A stretch of 20,236 nt of DNA from the NCBI GenBank assembly GCA_031258615.1, contig JAIRMP010000030.1, positions 1-20,236 on the forward strand, in the 5' to 3' direction. The stretch's first letter is position 1, and each line of letters starts with the position of its first letter. The stretch is from Spirochaetaceae bacterium. GTDB taxonomy: Bacteria > Spirochaetota > Spirochaetia > Treponematales > Breznakiellaceae. The position numbers and the translations under genes are program-made. The notes under the pieces are model-generated. The model made no database searches, was not told the origin of the DNA, and saw nothing but the letters and a program-made list of their open reading frames with translations. This document shows, one piece after another, positions 1 to 6,929 of the stretch.

Positions 1-46
1 CACGGCTCACGGCTCACGGCTCACGGCTCACGGCTCACGGCTCACG
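1..46. repeat. Heptamer tandem repeat (CACGGCT, about 6.5 copies)
   Basis: Six perfect copies of CACGGCT plus CACG run from the first base of the window, so the array may continue to the left. Seven-base tandem arrays like this resemble the short tandemly repeated repetitive sequences known from cyanobacteria. A second, different heptamer array sits at 7431-7465. No coding role is evident. Confidence 0.9.
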
Positions 47-146
47 ATTATACTTTATTAAGAAGACGGCGAGTCAAGTACCTAATAGTTATAAATTTTT
101 AGTTCCGGAAAACACATCATCCACTCTAACAAACACACCATTCATT

Positions 147-251
147 AAAACTTCTGAGTCATTCGCTAAAACTTTTGAGTCGCAAGTTAAAACTTTTAAG
201 CCAGAAGTTAAAACTTTTGAGCCGGAATCTGAAATTTTTGAGTCAGCAGTT
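147..251. repeat. Imperfect 21-base tandem repeat (5 units)
   Basis: Five diverged 21-base units follow one another, each built around AAAACTTTTGAG. On the + strand the frame is open from base 3 to the TGA at 288-290 and would read seven-residue units such as KTFESQV, KTFKPEV and KTFEPES, with F and V at coiled-coil a/d spacing. No start codon lies in that frame inside the window. The frame also runs through the heptamer array and across the start of the next gene, so coding is doubtful. A minus-strand frame (89-280) is open too but has no ribosome binding site. Confidence 0.6.
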
Positions 252-273
252 AAAGCAAATGAAGGAGATGGAT

Positions 274-544
274 ATGGCAAAGAGCAGTGATTGGCTGCCG
301 GGACCTCGAACTTGAGATTCTGGCAATGTGTCGAAAGTGGCTCGCTTACCTGATCGAGACCCTGCGAACCCTCTTGGGGATACCTGATAAGGAGTTTACC
401 GAACTGGGAACACTCTTTAGCACAGCGGAAACCCTTTTAATAAAGACGCAGGACCAGGCGGAGCGAACCCACGTGATCACGGTGGAATGTCAGGCGGCTT
501 TCAAAGCCCTCATAGAGGCGGTCCACAGATTACGCGGATTTTAA
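274..544 (+). pseudogene. Frameshifted relic of a treponeme hypothetical-protein family
   Basis: A good Shine-Dalgarno (AAGGAG, 262-267) lies 6 bases before ATG 274, which reads MAKSSDWLPGPRT and then hits TGA at 313-315. The matching continuation (EILAMCRKWLAYL) is in the neighbouring frame, the one open from 287. One extra T near 312-313 would explain the break. The downstream part includes LGIPDKEFTELGTLFSTAET and HVITVECQAAFKALIEA, then runs into unrelated sequence around 518-545 (CACAGATTACGCGGATTTT, which looks like a small dispersed repeat) and stops at 542-544. From memory, intact relatives are clearly longer. So both a frameshift and a lost C-terminus are inferred. Function is unknown. 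The alternative is a real 85-residue protein starting at 287, but that start has no ribosome binding site of its own. Confidence 0.7.
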
Positions 545-570
545 TCAAAATAATGAGGAGAGCAGGAATA

Positions 571-1512
571 ATGAAGAAAGGCAGGAATAACGCTCCGCTC
601 GCGCTCGTGGCGTTGTTTGCGGCGGCGGTCTTGTCCGCGTGCAATGATGCGGCGGCGTATAACAACCGGGGCATTGCGTATGGGAAAAAAGGGGACTACG
701 ACCAAGCCATAGAGGACTTTACCCAGGCCCTGCGGCTCGACCTCAATTATGCGGAGGCGTATAGCAACCGGGGCAATGCGTATTCCGCGAAAGGGGACTA
801 CGACCGCGCCATAGCGGACTACACTGAGGCGATCCGGCTCGACCCGAATGATGCGGATGCGTATTACAACCGGGGCCTTGTGTATGGGAACAAAGGGGAC
901 TACGACCGATCCATAGCGGACTACACTGAGGCCCTGCGGCTCAATCCCAATGATGCGGTGGCGTATAACAGCCGGGGCATTGCGTATGACGACAAAGGGG
1001 ACTCAGGCCGCGCCATAGCGGACTACACTGAGGCGATACGGCTCGACCCGAATGATGCGGTGGCGTATAACAACCGGGGCATTGCGTATGGGCAAAAAGG
1101 GGACCACGACCGTGCCATAGTGGACTTCAACCAAGCGCTCAGGCTCGACCCCAATTATGCGGAGGCGTATAACAACCGGGGCCTTGTGTATGGGAAAAAA
1201 GGGGACTACGACCGCGCCATAGCGGACTACAGCCAGGCCCTGCGGCTCAATCCCAATTATGCGATGGCGTATAACAACCGGGGCCTTACGTATGGGAACA
1301 AAGGGGACTACGACCGGGCCATAGCGGACTACACTGAGGCCCTGCGACTCAATCCCAATGATGCGGAGGCGTATAACAGCCGGGGTATTGCCTACGCTAG
1401 CAAAGGGGATTTTGCCCGCGCCCGCACGGACTGGGAAAAGGCGTTGCAGCTTGATCCCAATGACGCCAATGCGCGGAAAAATCTTGAACGACTGCGGAGT
1501 ATGGGGTATTGA
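571..1512 (+). CDS. TPR-repeat lipoprotein
   Basis: This encodes a 313-residue protein. Residues 1-23 form a lipoprotein signal peptide with lipobox LSAC (lipidated Cys 24), so the product should be membrane-anchored outside the cytoplasm. Residues 29-300 are eight consecutive 34-residue tetratricopeptide repeats of the pattern AYNNRGxAYxxKGDYDRAI followed by DYxxALRLxPNxA, and a short tail (ARKNLERLRSMGY) ends the protein. TPR arrays of this kind mediate protein-protein contacts; the partner cannot be told from sequence. ATG 571 is chosen over the longer in-frame start at 487 because it begins the signal peptide and follows a purine-rich site (GAGGAG, 555-560). The signal-peptide DNA is nearly the same as that of the lipoprotein gene at 1810, which suggests copying between the two. 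The repeats are near-identical in DNA, so copy number may vary. Confidence 0.9.
   Translation: MKKGRNNAPLALVALFAAAVLSACNDAAAYNNRGIAYGKKGDYDQAIEDFTQALRLDLNYAEAYSNRGNAYSAKGDYDRAIADYTEAIRLDPNDADAYYNRGLVYGNKGDYDRSIADYTEALRLNPNDAVAYNSRGIAYDDKGDSGRAIADYTEAIRLDPNDAVAYNNRGIAYGQKGDHDRAIVDFNQALRLDPNYAEAYNNRGLVYGKKGDYDRAIADYSQALRLNPNYAMAYNNRGLTYGNKGDYDRAIADYTEALRLNPNDAEAYNSRGIAYASKGDFARARTDWEKALQLDPNDANARKNLERLRSMGY
655..1470 (+). repeat. Eight 102-base tandem repeats encoding TPRs
   Basis: The unit is 102 bases (34 codons), repeated eight times within the TPR lipoprotein gene. Stretches such as GGGGACTACGACCG and GCGTATAACAACCGGGGC recur with few changes, including at silent positions. That points to recent duplication or gene conversion rather than only protein-level constraint. 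Gain or loss of units would stay in frame. Confidence 0.9.
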
Positions 1513-1533
1513 AAGGAGGGCGATATGGGATAG
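1512..1533 (+). other. Strong Shine-Dalgarno followed by a two-codon frame (ATG GGA TAG)
   Basis: Directly after the TPR gene stop, AAAGGAGG (1512-1519) is followed at 5-base spacing by ATG (1525-1527), one glycine codon and TAG (1531-1533). This is either the start of a gene whose body has been lost or a two-codon minigene. Nothing downstream in any frame looks like a continuation. Confidence 0.4.
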
Positions 1534-1556
1534 GAACGGCGGAGAAACAGCGCGGG

Positions 1557-1585
1557 CTATTTCAAAACCGCATATTTTGAAATAG
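1557..1585. terminator. Hairpin downstream of the TPR gene
   Basis: An 11-base perfect inverted repeat (CTATTTCAAAA / TTTTGAAATAG) with a 7-base loop lies 45 bases after the TPR stop codon. It could end transcription, but no T-run follows, so it may equally be a repeat-derived hairpin. Confidence 0.4.
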
Positions 1586-1599
1586 GCTCTACGATTTCC

Positions 1600-1659
1600 G
1601 GCGGTTGGACAACCGCCTAGCGGTTGGACAACCGCCTAGCAGTTGTCTCCGGAGTTTGC
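1600..1659. repeat. Palindromic repeat with GGAGTTTGC mark
   Basis: A 19-base unit (GCGGTTGGACAACCGCCTA) is repeated exactly twice (1601-1619, 1620-1638). Each copy is a perfect hairpin with a GA loop. They are followed by AGTTGTCTCC and GGAGTTTGC (1651-1659). The same GACAACCGC and GGAGTTTGC words recur at 13907-13939, 19874-19940 and 20084-20218. The remainder of the 1513-1809 spacer holds no gene I can support. Confidence 0.75.
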
Positions 1660-1809
1660 TGCGCAAGCTCCAGGCTGATTGGCAGCCGTCCCTAACGGAA
1701 CGGCGGCAGGTGAATGTACTGGAGCAACATTCAACAGTGTCCCCGCGTAAAAAGGGACAAAAAGTAGGGCGTATGCCAGCGCCTGAAACAGATATAAGGA
1801 GATTGAAGA

Positions 1810-2847
1810 ATGAAGAAAAACAGGAAAAACACTCCTCCCGCGCTGATGGCGTTGTTTGCGGCGGCTGTCTTGTCCGCGTGCGCGGGAACGCCGCCGCCGC
1901 AATGGGCGGAAAGCCTGGAAGCCGCCTTCCCCAATGACCGGTACATTGCCGTGCGCGGCGCGAGCGGGAGCCGCGAGACCGTGAAAGAGGCCGCGCTCCG
2001 GGAGCTGTCGCTCTACTTCCGGACCCAGGTTTCAAGCCGGACGGAGCTGGCGGAATCCTACCGTGAACAGGACGGCGCGGCTTCCCAATCCCTACAACTG
2101 GAACAGCAAACCCTGATACAAACGGAAACCGAGCTTTTCGCGGTGCGGTACACCGATCCCTGGCGAAACCCTGCGGCCGGAACATGGGAAGCCGCCGCCT
2201 ACATAGACCGCGCCGAGGCATGGACGATCTTTGAGCCGCGCCTTAGTTCCCGCGCCATGCCTTTTATGGCGCTTTTTAGAGCGGCGGAAGGAGACGGCGA
2301 ACCCCTGCGGCGGTTTTTCCGGTACAAGGCAGCCTCCGCTTCCGCGGCCGCGCTGCCTGCGTACCTCGACTTCGCCCGGATACTCCACCCCCTCCGCGCC
2401 GCCGCGTTCGCCCCTGCCCGCGCCGCAACCGCCGCGCTTCCCCAACGGATAAACCAGGCGAAGTTTGACGCGAGCGTCTTTATCGACTGCCCGGTTGACC
2501 TGGACGGCGGCGTCGCGGCGGCCCTGACAAGCGCCTTGAGCGCCGAGGGCTTGCCGGTAACCAAAGACCGGGCAGCGGCCAGCGCGGTCTGCCAGGCCCT
2601 TGTCGACGAAGGCATGGAAAAACGGGAGGCCGGCGCGTTCTACACCCCCGCGCTCACCATAGTCATTACCGGGCGGACAGGCGCCGCGCTGTTTTCCCTG
2701 ACCCTCACCGCGCCCCGCCAGAGCGCGGTAAACCCGAATATTGCCCGGCGCAGGGCCTACACCGCCCTTGCCGGAGATATACAAAACAAATTCCATAGTG
2801 AATTTGAAAAACAAATTACCGCTCAACAGACAGGAGGAAATCTATGA
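1810..2847 (+). CDS. LPP20-like lipoprotein
   Basis: This encodes a 345-residue protein. It begins with a lipoprotein signal peptide whose lipobox LSAC gives Cys 24, so it should be an envelope lipoprotein. The mature N-terminus (PPPQWAESLEAAFPNDRYIA, then ASGSRETVKEAALRELSLYF) follows the pattern of LPP20/FlgP-type lipoproteins: a Trp-containing lead, a predicted strand ending in a small-residue turn, then an Ala-rich helix. That family call is by eye and moderate. The C-terminal 150 residues are Ala-rich and not recognised. Shine-Dalgarno AAGGAG (1797-1802) lies 7 bases before ATG 1810. The stop overlaps the next start (ATGA, 2844-2847), so translation with the CsgG/LpoB-like LRR protein is coupled and the two probably act together. 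In Vibrio an LPP20-family protein (FlgP) is encoded with FlgO and FlgT; no flagellar link is shown here. Confidence 0.8.
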   Translation: MKKNRKNTPPALMALFAAAVLSACAGTPPPQWAESLEAAFPNDRYIAVRGASGSRETVKEAALRELSLYFRTQVSSRTELAESYREQDGAASQSLQLEQQTLIQTETELFAVRYTDPWRNPAAGTWEAAAYIDRAEAWTIFEPRLSSRAMPFMALFRAAEGDGEPLRRFFRYKAASASAAALPAYLDFARILHPLRAAAFAPARAATAALPQRINQAKFDASVFIDCPVDLDGGVAAALTSALSAEGLPVTKDRAAASAVCQALVDEGMEKREAGAFYTPALTIVITGRTGAALFSLTLTAPRQSAVNPNIARRRAYTALAGDIQNKFHSEFEKQITAQQTGGNL

Positions 2848-5630
2848 ACAAGCGGATTAACAGAAAGACTTTTCTACACGCCCTTATGACGGCGGCGCTT
2901 TTTGCCGCCATAAGCGGCGCGGCTTTTGCCCAGAATTACTGGACCGGCGGAGGGGCCGCCGGACTGAGTGTCGCCGTCCTTGTGCCGGAAGGCCGGGGGC
3001 TCGCGCAGGGCGAGGCGTACCTGCCCACCATGGTGCAGGGCGTTATCGTGGGGGACTTCACGAAGTTTTCCGCGATGAAGGTGCTTGACCGGCAGAACCT
3101 GGACAAGGTGATCGCCGAGGGGGAAAGCGGCTTTTACGAAAACGAAAGCAACTTTGTCCAGTTGGGAACCGTGGCAAACGTGCGGTACATCCTGAACGGC
3201 GCGTTGCAGAAGACCGGATCGGGCTTTTCGCTCCAGATCAAGGTAACGGACGCGGCCAGCGGCGAGTCAAAAGCCGCGTACACCGGCAATGTTACGGCGG
3301 CGGAGCTGGAGAACCTTACCGGGATCAAGAAGGCGTCGGCGGATCTGCTGTCCCAGCTTGGCGTAACGCTCACGGACGCGGGGAAGACGGCCCTTTTGGG
3401 CGCGTCAACCTCCAACGTACAGGCGGAAACGGCGTTGGCAAAAGGCATCACGGCCCAGCGGAGCGGCACGGTGGTGGAGGCCCTGAGCTACTACTACGAG
3501 GCGGCAAAGTTCGACCCCGGCCTGGCGGAGGCGGCCAGCCGGAGTTCCGTCCTTTCGGCGGATATAACGAGCGGCAACATAGGCCAGGACGTGCGGAACG
3601 ACATACAGCGGCGGGCCGCGTGGAACAAGACCTTGAACGAGGCCGCCGCGTTTTTCAAGGCGCACCCGCCTTTCGAGATCATCTACGACCCCAAGCTGAC
3701 CCAGGGGAAGATCGATTACGCCAAGGAAACCGCCGAGATGTCTTTTGATGCAAAAATAATAAGCGCCACCGGCTTTAAAATTATCTATGACCTGGCCCAG
3801 GGACTGGAACAGACCGGCAGAAGCGGGGAGTGGGGAATCGGCGTGGCTTCAATATACAACGCGATACCAAGCGAGTATAAATTTGACGCGGCGCTGATCA
3901 ACGAAGACGGGAAGACGATTGGGACGGCTTCCGCCGCGTTTCAACCTAAGCAGGGGGGCTTCGACTATGATTTTAGCGATAAGGATGCTGTTGTAACCTT
4001 CCAAAACGTGGACGCCAATAAAATAACCGACAAGCTGACCGTGTCCATTGTCAGGATAAACGGCATGGACGCAAAAACCGCCGGCGAGCGGGGATATATC
4101 GGTATTTCCGTTGAAGATTTGGCCGCTTGGGGAAATTGGGAATTTAACTGCCAATTTGGAAATATAAGTATTACCCGTTATACAGGATACGGTAGGACTG
4201 TCGTCATTCCCGAAAAAATAGGCCGGTCTCCGGTTACGTCCATTGGGGCGAGTGCGTTTTACAACAACGATTTGACCAGCGTTACCATACCAAACAGCGT
4301 TACTTCCATTGGGGAGTATGCGTTTGCCAAGAACCAGTTGACCAGCGTTACTATAGGAAACAGCGTTACTTCCATTGGGGATTGGGCGTTTTACAACAAC
4401 GATTTGACCAGCGTTACCATACCAGCCAGCGTTACTTCCATTGGGTATTGGGCGTTTGTCGATGTCGAGGACCAGTTGACCAGCGTTACCATGCCAGCCA
4501 ATGTGCGGTTGGACGCCAGCGCCGTGCCTTGTCAGGAGGCTTACGAAAAGAACGGCAAGAAAGCCGGGACCTATACCTATACGTTGTCTGGCACTGGCTA
4601 TCGTGCTCGTGGTAGCTGGACATTCACGGCGACGGTCAACATAACCAGCGGTACTACCTCCATTGGAGCGGGGGAATTTGCAAACAAGGGTATTAGCAGC
4701 GTTACCATACCAGACAGCGTTACGTCCATTGGGTGGTATGCGTTTGCCAACAACCAGTTGACTAGCGTTTACATACCAAACAGCGTTACTTCCATTGGGA
4801 GGAACGCGTTTTCCGGCAACCAGTTGACCAGCGTTACCATACCAGACAGCGTTACTTCCATTGGGGAGGAGGCGTTTTCCAACAACCCGTTGACCAGAGT
4901 TATCATAAACAGCGTTACTTCCATTGGGAAGAACGCGTTTGCCAACAACCCGTTGATCAGCCTTACCATATCAAACAGCGTTACTTCCATTGGGGATAAT
5001 GCGTTTGCCAACAACCGGTTGACCAGTGTTACCATACCAAGTAGCGTTACTTCCATTGGGGCGAGGGCATTTTCCGGCAACCAGTTGACCAGCGTTACCA
5101 TATCAAACAGCGTTACTTCCATTGGGGCGAGTGCGTTTTCCAACAACTCGTTGACCAGCATTACCATACCAGCCAGCGTTACTTCCATTGGGGTAGGTGC
5201 GTTTTCCGGCAACCAGTTGACCAGCGTTACCATACCCAACAGCGTTACTTCCATTGGGGCGAGTGCGTTTTCCAACAACTCGTTGACCAGCGTTACCATA
5301 CCCAACAGCGTTACTTCCATTGGGGATAATGCGTTTGCCAACAACCGGTTGACCAGCGTTACCATACCCAACAGCGTTACTTCCATTGGGGATAATGTGT
5401 TTGCCAACAACCGGTTGACCAGCGTTACCATACCCAACAGCGTTATTTCCATTGGGGCGAGTGCGTTTTCCAACAACTCGTTGACCAGCGTTACCCTGCC
5501 AGCCAATGTGCGGTTGGGAGCAAATGCCGTGCTTTGTCAGGAGGCTTACGAAAAGAACAAAAGGAGAGCCGGGACCTATACAAGCAGTACGGACAAGAAA
5601 GGCAAGGTAACATGGAAATACCAGAAGTAA
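2844..5630 (+). CDS. Secreted CsgG/LpoB-like protein fused to TpLRR repeats
   Basis: This encodes a 928-residue protein. Residues 1-29 are a Sec signal peptide (cleavage AFA|QN). Residues about 38-185 resemble the CsgG/LpoB fold seen in curli-export and penicillin-binding-protein-activator families: LSVAVLVP at the front, FSAMKVLDRQNLDKVIAE, NVRYILNGALQ and a SxFxLQIKVTDAASGE-like strand. Residues about 195-235 look like a lone TPR-type helix pair (SYYYEAAKFDPGLAEAA). Residues 235-460 are not recognised. From residue 463 come 17 Treponema-type leucine-rich repeats (SVTSIGxxAFxxNxLTSVTIP), four before and thirteen after an insert at about 552-600. That insert and the C-terminus (887-928) are two copies of a cap module starting ANVRL and containing CQEAYEKN and AGTYT. 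Repeat 8 lacks one codon. ATG 2844 overlaps the upstream stop by 4 bases. The protein likely sits in the periplasm or at the outer surface. The ligand is unknown. Confidence 0.88.
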   Translation: MNKRINRKTFLHALMTAALFAAISGAAFAQNYWTGGGAAGLSVAVLVPEGRGLAQGEAYLPTMVQGVIVGDFTKFSAMKVLDRQNLDKVIAEGESGFYENESNFVQLGTVANVRYILNGALQKTGSGFSLQIKVTDAASGESKAAYTGNVTAAELENLTGIKKASADLLSQLGVTLTDAGKTALLGASTSNVQAETALAKGITAQRSGTVVEALSYYYEAAKFDPGLAEAASRSSVLSADITSGNIGQDVRNDIQRRAAWNKTLNEAAAFFKAHPPFEIIYDPKLTQGKIDYAKETAEMSFDAKIISATGFKIIYDLAQGLEQTGRSGEWGIGVASIYNAIPSEYKFDAALINEDGKTIGTASAAFQPKQGGFDYDFSDKDAVVTFQNVDANKITDKLTVSIVRINGMDAKTAGERGYIGISVEDLAAWGNWEFNCQFGNISITRYTGYGRTVVIPEKIGRSPVTSIGASAFYNNDLTSVTIPNSVTSIGEYAFAKNQLTSVTIGNSVTSIGDWAFYNNDLTSVTIPASVTSIGYWAFVDVEDQLTSVTMPANVRLDASAVPCQEAYEKNGKKAGTYTYTLSGTGYRARGSWTFTATVNITSGTTSIGAGEFANKGISSVTIPDSVTSIGWYAFANNQLTSVYIPNSVTSIGRNAFSGNQLTSVTIPDSVTSIGEEAFSNNPLTRVIINSVTSIGKNAFANNPLISLTISNSVTSIGDNAFANNRLTSVTIPSSVTSIGARAFSGNQLTSVTISNSVTSIGASAFSNNSLTSITIPASVTSIGVGAFSGNQLTSVTIPNSVTSIGASAFSNNSLTSVTIPNSVTSIGDNAFANNRLTSVTIPNSVTSIGDNVFANNRLTSVTIPNSVISIGASAFSNNSLTSVTLPANVRLGANAVLCQEAYEKNKRRAGTYTSSTDKKGKVTWKYQK
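4230..5501 (+). repeat. 66-base tandem LRR-coding repeats (4 + 13 units)
   Basis: Units of 22 codons run from 4230 to 4496 and from 4644 to 5501, interrupted by a cap-module insert. Many units are almost identical in DNA; those at about 5290-5420 differ by about one base. The array therefore leaves an open frame on the minus strand (4769-5506), which is a shadow. Copy number can change without shifting the frame. Confidence 0.9.
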
Positions 5631-5643
5631 CGGCGTTTTACAA

Positions 5644-5660
5644 ACGGCGTTTTACGCCGT
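5644..5660 (+). terminator. Hairpin after the CsgG/LRR gene
   Basis: ACGGCG (5644-5649) pairs with CGCCGT (5655-5660) around the loop TTTTA, 14 bases after the stop codon. The same ACGGCGTTTTAC word also occurs once just before it, starting inside the stop codon. There is no strong T-run, so termination strength is uncertain. Confidence 0.4.
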
Positions 5661-5675
5661 GTGATTATGTTGATT

Positions 5676-5777
5676 GCGGGCGGTTCGCGCCGCCCTCGTC
5701 ATAACGCCCCGCGTCCGCGGGAGCGTATTTTAAGCAATGCGGACGGGTGGAACCGTCCGCGTAAAGAGGAGAAAAGT
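5676..5777 (+). promoter_or_regulatory. Structured 5' leader, copy 1
   Basis: This is the first of two leader copies (the second is 6256-6362). It contains hairpin GGGCGG/CCGCCC (5678-5683 with 5690-5695), an 8-base hairpin GCGGACGG/CCGTCCGC (5739-5746 with 5753-5760, loop GTGGAA) and the Shine-Dalgarno GAGGAG just before ATG 5778. TCCGCGG (5714-5720) can alternatively pair with CCGCGTA (5757-5763, one mismatch), which excludes the second hairpin. A regulatory RNA role is inferred, not shown. Confidence 0.5.
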
Positions 5778-6227
5778 ATGGCATTAAAAAAAAGGGCTTT
5801 TACTTTTATGTTTTTTGTTACGATGGTGGCCGCCGCCTTTGCCGAAGGGCAGTACGATACTAGTACACCTGCTTCCACTGAAAAGGTGATTGTTATACCA
5901 GACGGCGTCACTTCCATTGAGGATGGTGAATTTGCCGGACAAGGAGGGACTGAGGTTACCATACCAATCAGTGTCACTTCCATTGGATATGCGGCGTTTG
6001 CCGGCAACGGGTTGACAAGCGTTATCATACCAGACGGCGTTACTTCCATTGGGGAGCAGGCATTTTCCGGTAACCCGCTGGTCAGTGTTACCATGCCGGC
6101 CAATGTGGAGGTGGGCGAAAATGCCATGCCTTGTCAGGCGGCTTACGAAGAAAACGACAAGCAAGCCGGAACTTATACGCGGCCTAACAGTGACTCTGAA
6201 AACTGGACATACCAGCCACCGAGGTAA
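5778..6227 (+). CDS. Small secreted TpLRR protein
   Basis: This encodes a 149-residue protein with a Sec signal peptide (cleavage AFA|EG after residue 22). About three TpLRR units follow (IPDGVTSIEDGEFAG, ISVTSIGYAAFAGN, DGVTSIGEQAFSGN). It ends with the same cap module as the large LRR protein, starting PANVEVGENAMPCQAAYE, with AGTYT, and closing NWTYQPPR. The start at ATG 5778 is preferred over the longer in-frame start at 5661 because it follows GAGGAG at good spacing and begins the signal peptide. It has no CsgG-like part, so it looks like a short stand-alone version of the LRR end of its neighbour. TpLRR proteins are often surface adhesins; no target can be named. Confidence 0.85.
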   Translation: MALKKRAFTFMFFVTMVAAAFAEGQYDTSTPASTEKVIVIPDGVTSIEDGEFAGQGGTEVTIPISVTSIGYAAFAGNGLTSVIIPDGVTSIGEQAFSGNPLVSVTMPANVEVGENAMPCQAAYEENDKQAGTYTRPNSDSENWTYQPPR

Positions 6228-6255
6228 CGCGCAAGGCGGCGCTGTTTAACACGAT

Positions 6256-6362
6256 GATAGCGGGCGGTATGCGCCGCCCGCTACTCATAAAGCCCCCGCG
6301 TCTGCGGAGGCGTATTTTAAGCAATGCGGCGGGTGGAACCGTCCGCAGATAAGGAGAAAAGT
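6256..6362 (+). promoter_or_regulatory. Structured 5' leader, copy 2
   Basis: This is a near-duplicate of 5676-5777, upstream of a gene whose protein is unrelated to the first. Hairpin GCGGGCGG/CCGCCCGC (6260-6267 with 6274-6281) has a 6-base loop. The local stem near the ribosome binding site is imperfect here (6326-6332 with 6339-6346, one bulge). The long-range pairing TCTGCGG (6301-6307) with CCGCAGA (6343-6349) is a perfect 7 base pairs. AAGGAG lies just before ATG 6363. Confidence 0.5.
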
Positions 6363-6929
6363 ATGGAAAACGTAGTACAAATATCGCTGTCAGCAATAAG
6401 TGCAGTGTTTTCATTTATTGCGCTCATTTTAGCATATCACATTCCCCACCGCGTTATGGTGAATCAGATCTATTCCGATTTGGTTAAGGAATACCGGAGT
6501 CCTGAAATGGGGGGAGCCATTCTTGCGATATTCCGTTTCTATGTCAAGGATTGCCAAAATAATGTCCATGCCATTAACGAGGAATACAAGAAAAAGTACG
6601 AGAAACAAATCAATAAGCCGCTTGAAGGAGATAAATCAATCAATTACGCTGGCACGCTCCATTTTCAAAGGCGGCTCGTAGCCCAATTTTATTATGACAT
6701 GGCAAGGCTGCGCTATGAGGAGCGGTTGCCCACTAAACACCTGCGGGAATGGTTTACGCCAAGAGAGGTAACCTTACTCGCCATTATCTTGCACATGGTC
6801 GATGCGTCGCTAGGCCTATTTGAAGAAGCTCATGATGTACCCGAACCGCCGGATATGGAAGACGGAGTTTTATTGAACAAGCGGATACACAAACTCTATG
6901 AAGAAGTGGAAGGCTGGGAAAGGAAATGA
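6363..6929 (+). CDS. Single-span membrane protein of unknown function
   Basis: This encodes a 188-residue protein that I do not recognise. An N-terminal hydrophobic segment (residues about 4-27, ending ALILAYHI) should be one membrane span. The remainder is soluble and helical, with charged stretches (NEEYKKKYEKQ) and several aromatic and arginine residues (FQRRLVAQFYYDMARLRYEE). The motif VKEYRSPEMGGAI after the span may mark a family. Start ATG 6363 follows AAGGAG closely. The stop overlaps the next start by ATGA, so the two products are probably made together and may form a membrane complex. The coding sequence is more AT-rich than the downstream metabolic genes, which fits accessory DNA. 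Confidence 0.8.
   Translation: MENVVQISLSAISAVFSFIALILAYHIPHRVMVNQIYSDLVKEYRSPEMGGAILAIFRFYVKDCQNNVHAINEEYKKKYEKQINKPLEGDKSINYAGTLHFQRRLVAQFYYDMARLRYEERLPTKHLREWFTPREVTLLAIILHMVDASLGLFEEAHDVPEPPDMEDGVLLNKRIHKLYEEVEGWERK

Noticed and set aside
89..280. Minus-strand 63-residue frame with SKVLT repeats
   Set aside because: No ribosome binding site precedes its ATG, and the periodicity comes from the 21-base repeat, which is open on both strands.
2092..2826. Long minus-strand frame opposite the LPP20-like gene
   Set aside because: It is a high-GC shadow; the plus strand has a lipoprotein signal, a ribosome binding site and coupling to the next gene.
4230..5501. CRISPR-like regular repeats
   Set aside because: The units are contiguous 66-base codon repeats with no unique spacers, inside a clear coding frame, and no cas genes are present.
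4769..5506. 245-codon open frame on the minus strand with regular repeats
   Set aside because: It is the reverse reading of the 66-base LRR units; it has no ribosome binding site and its regularity follows from the plus-strand repeat.
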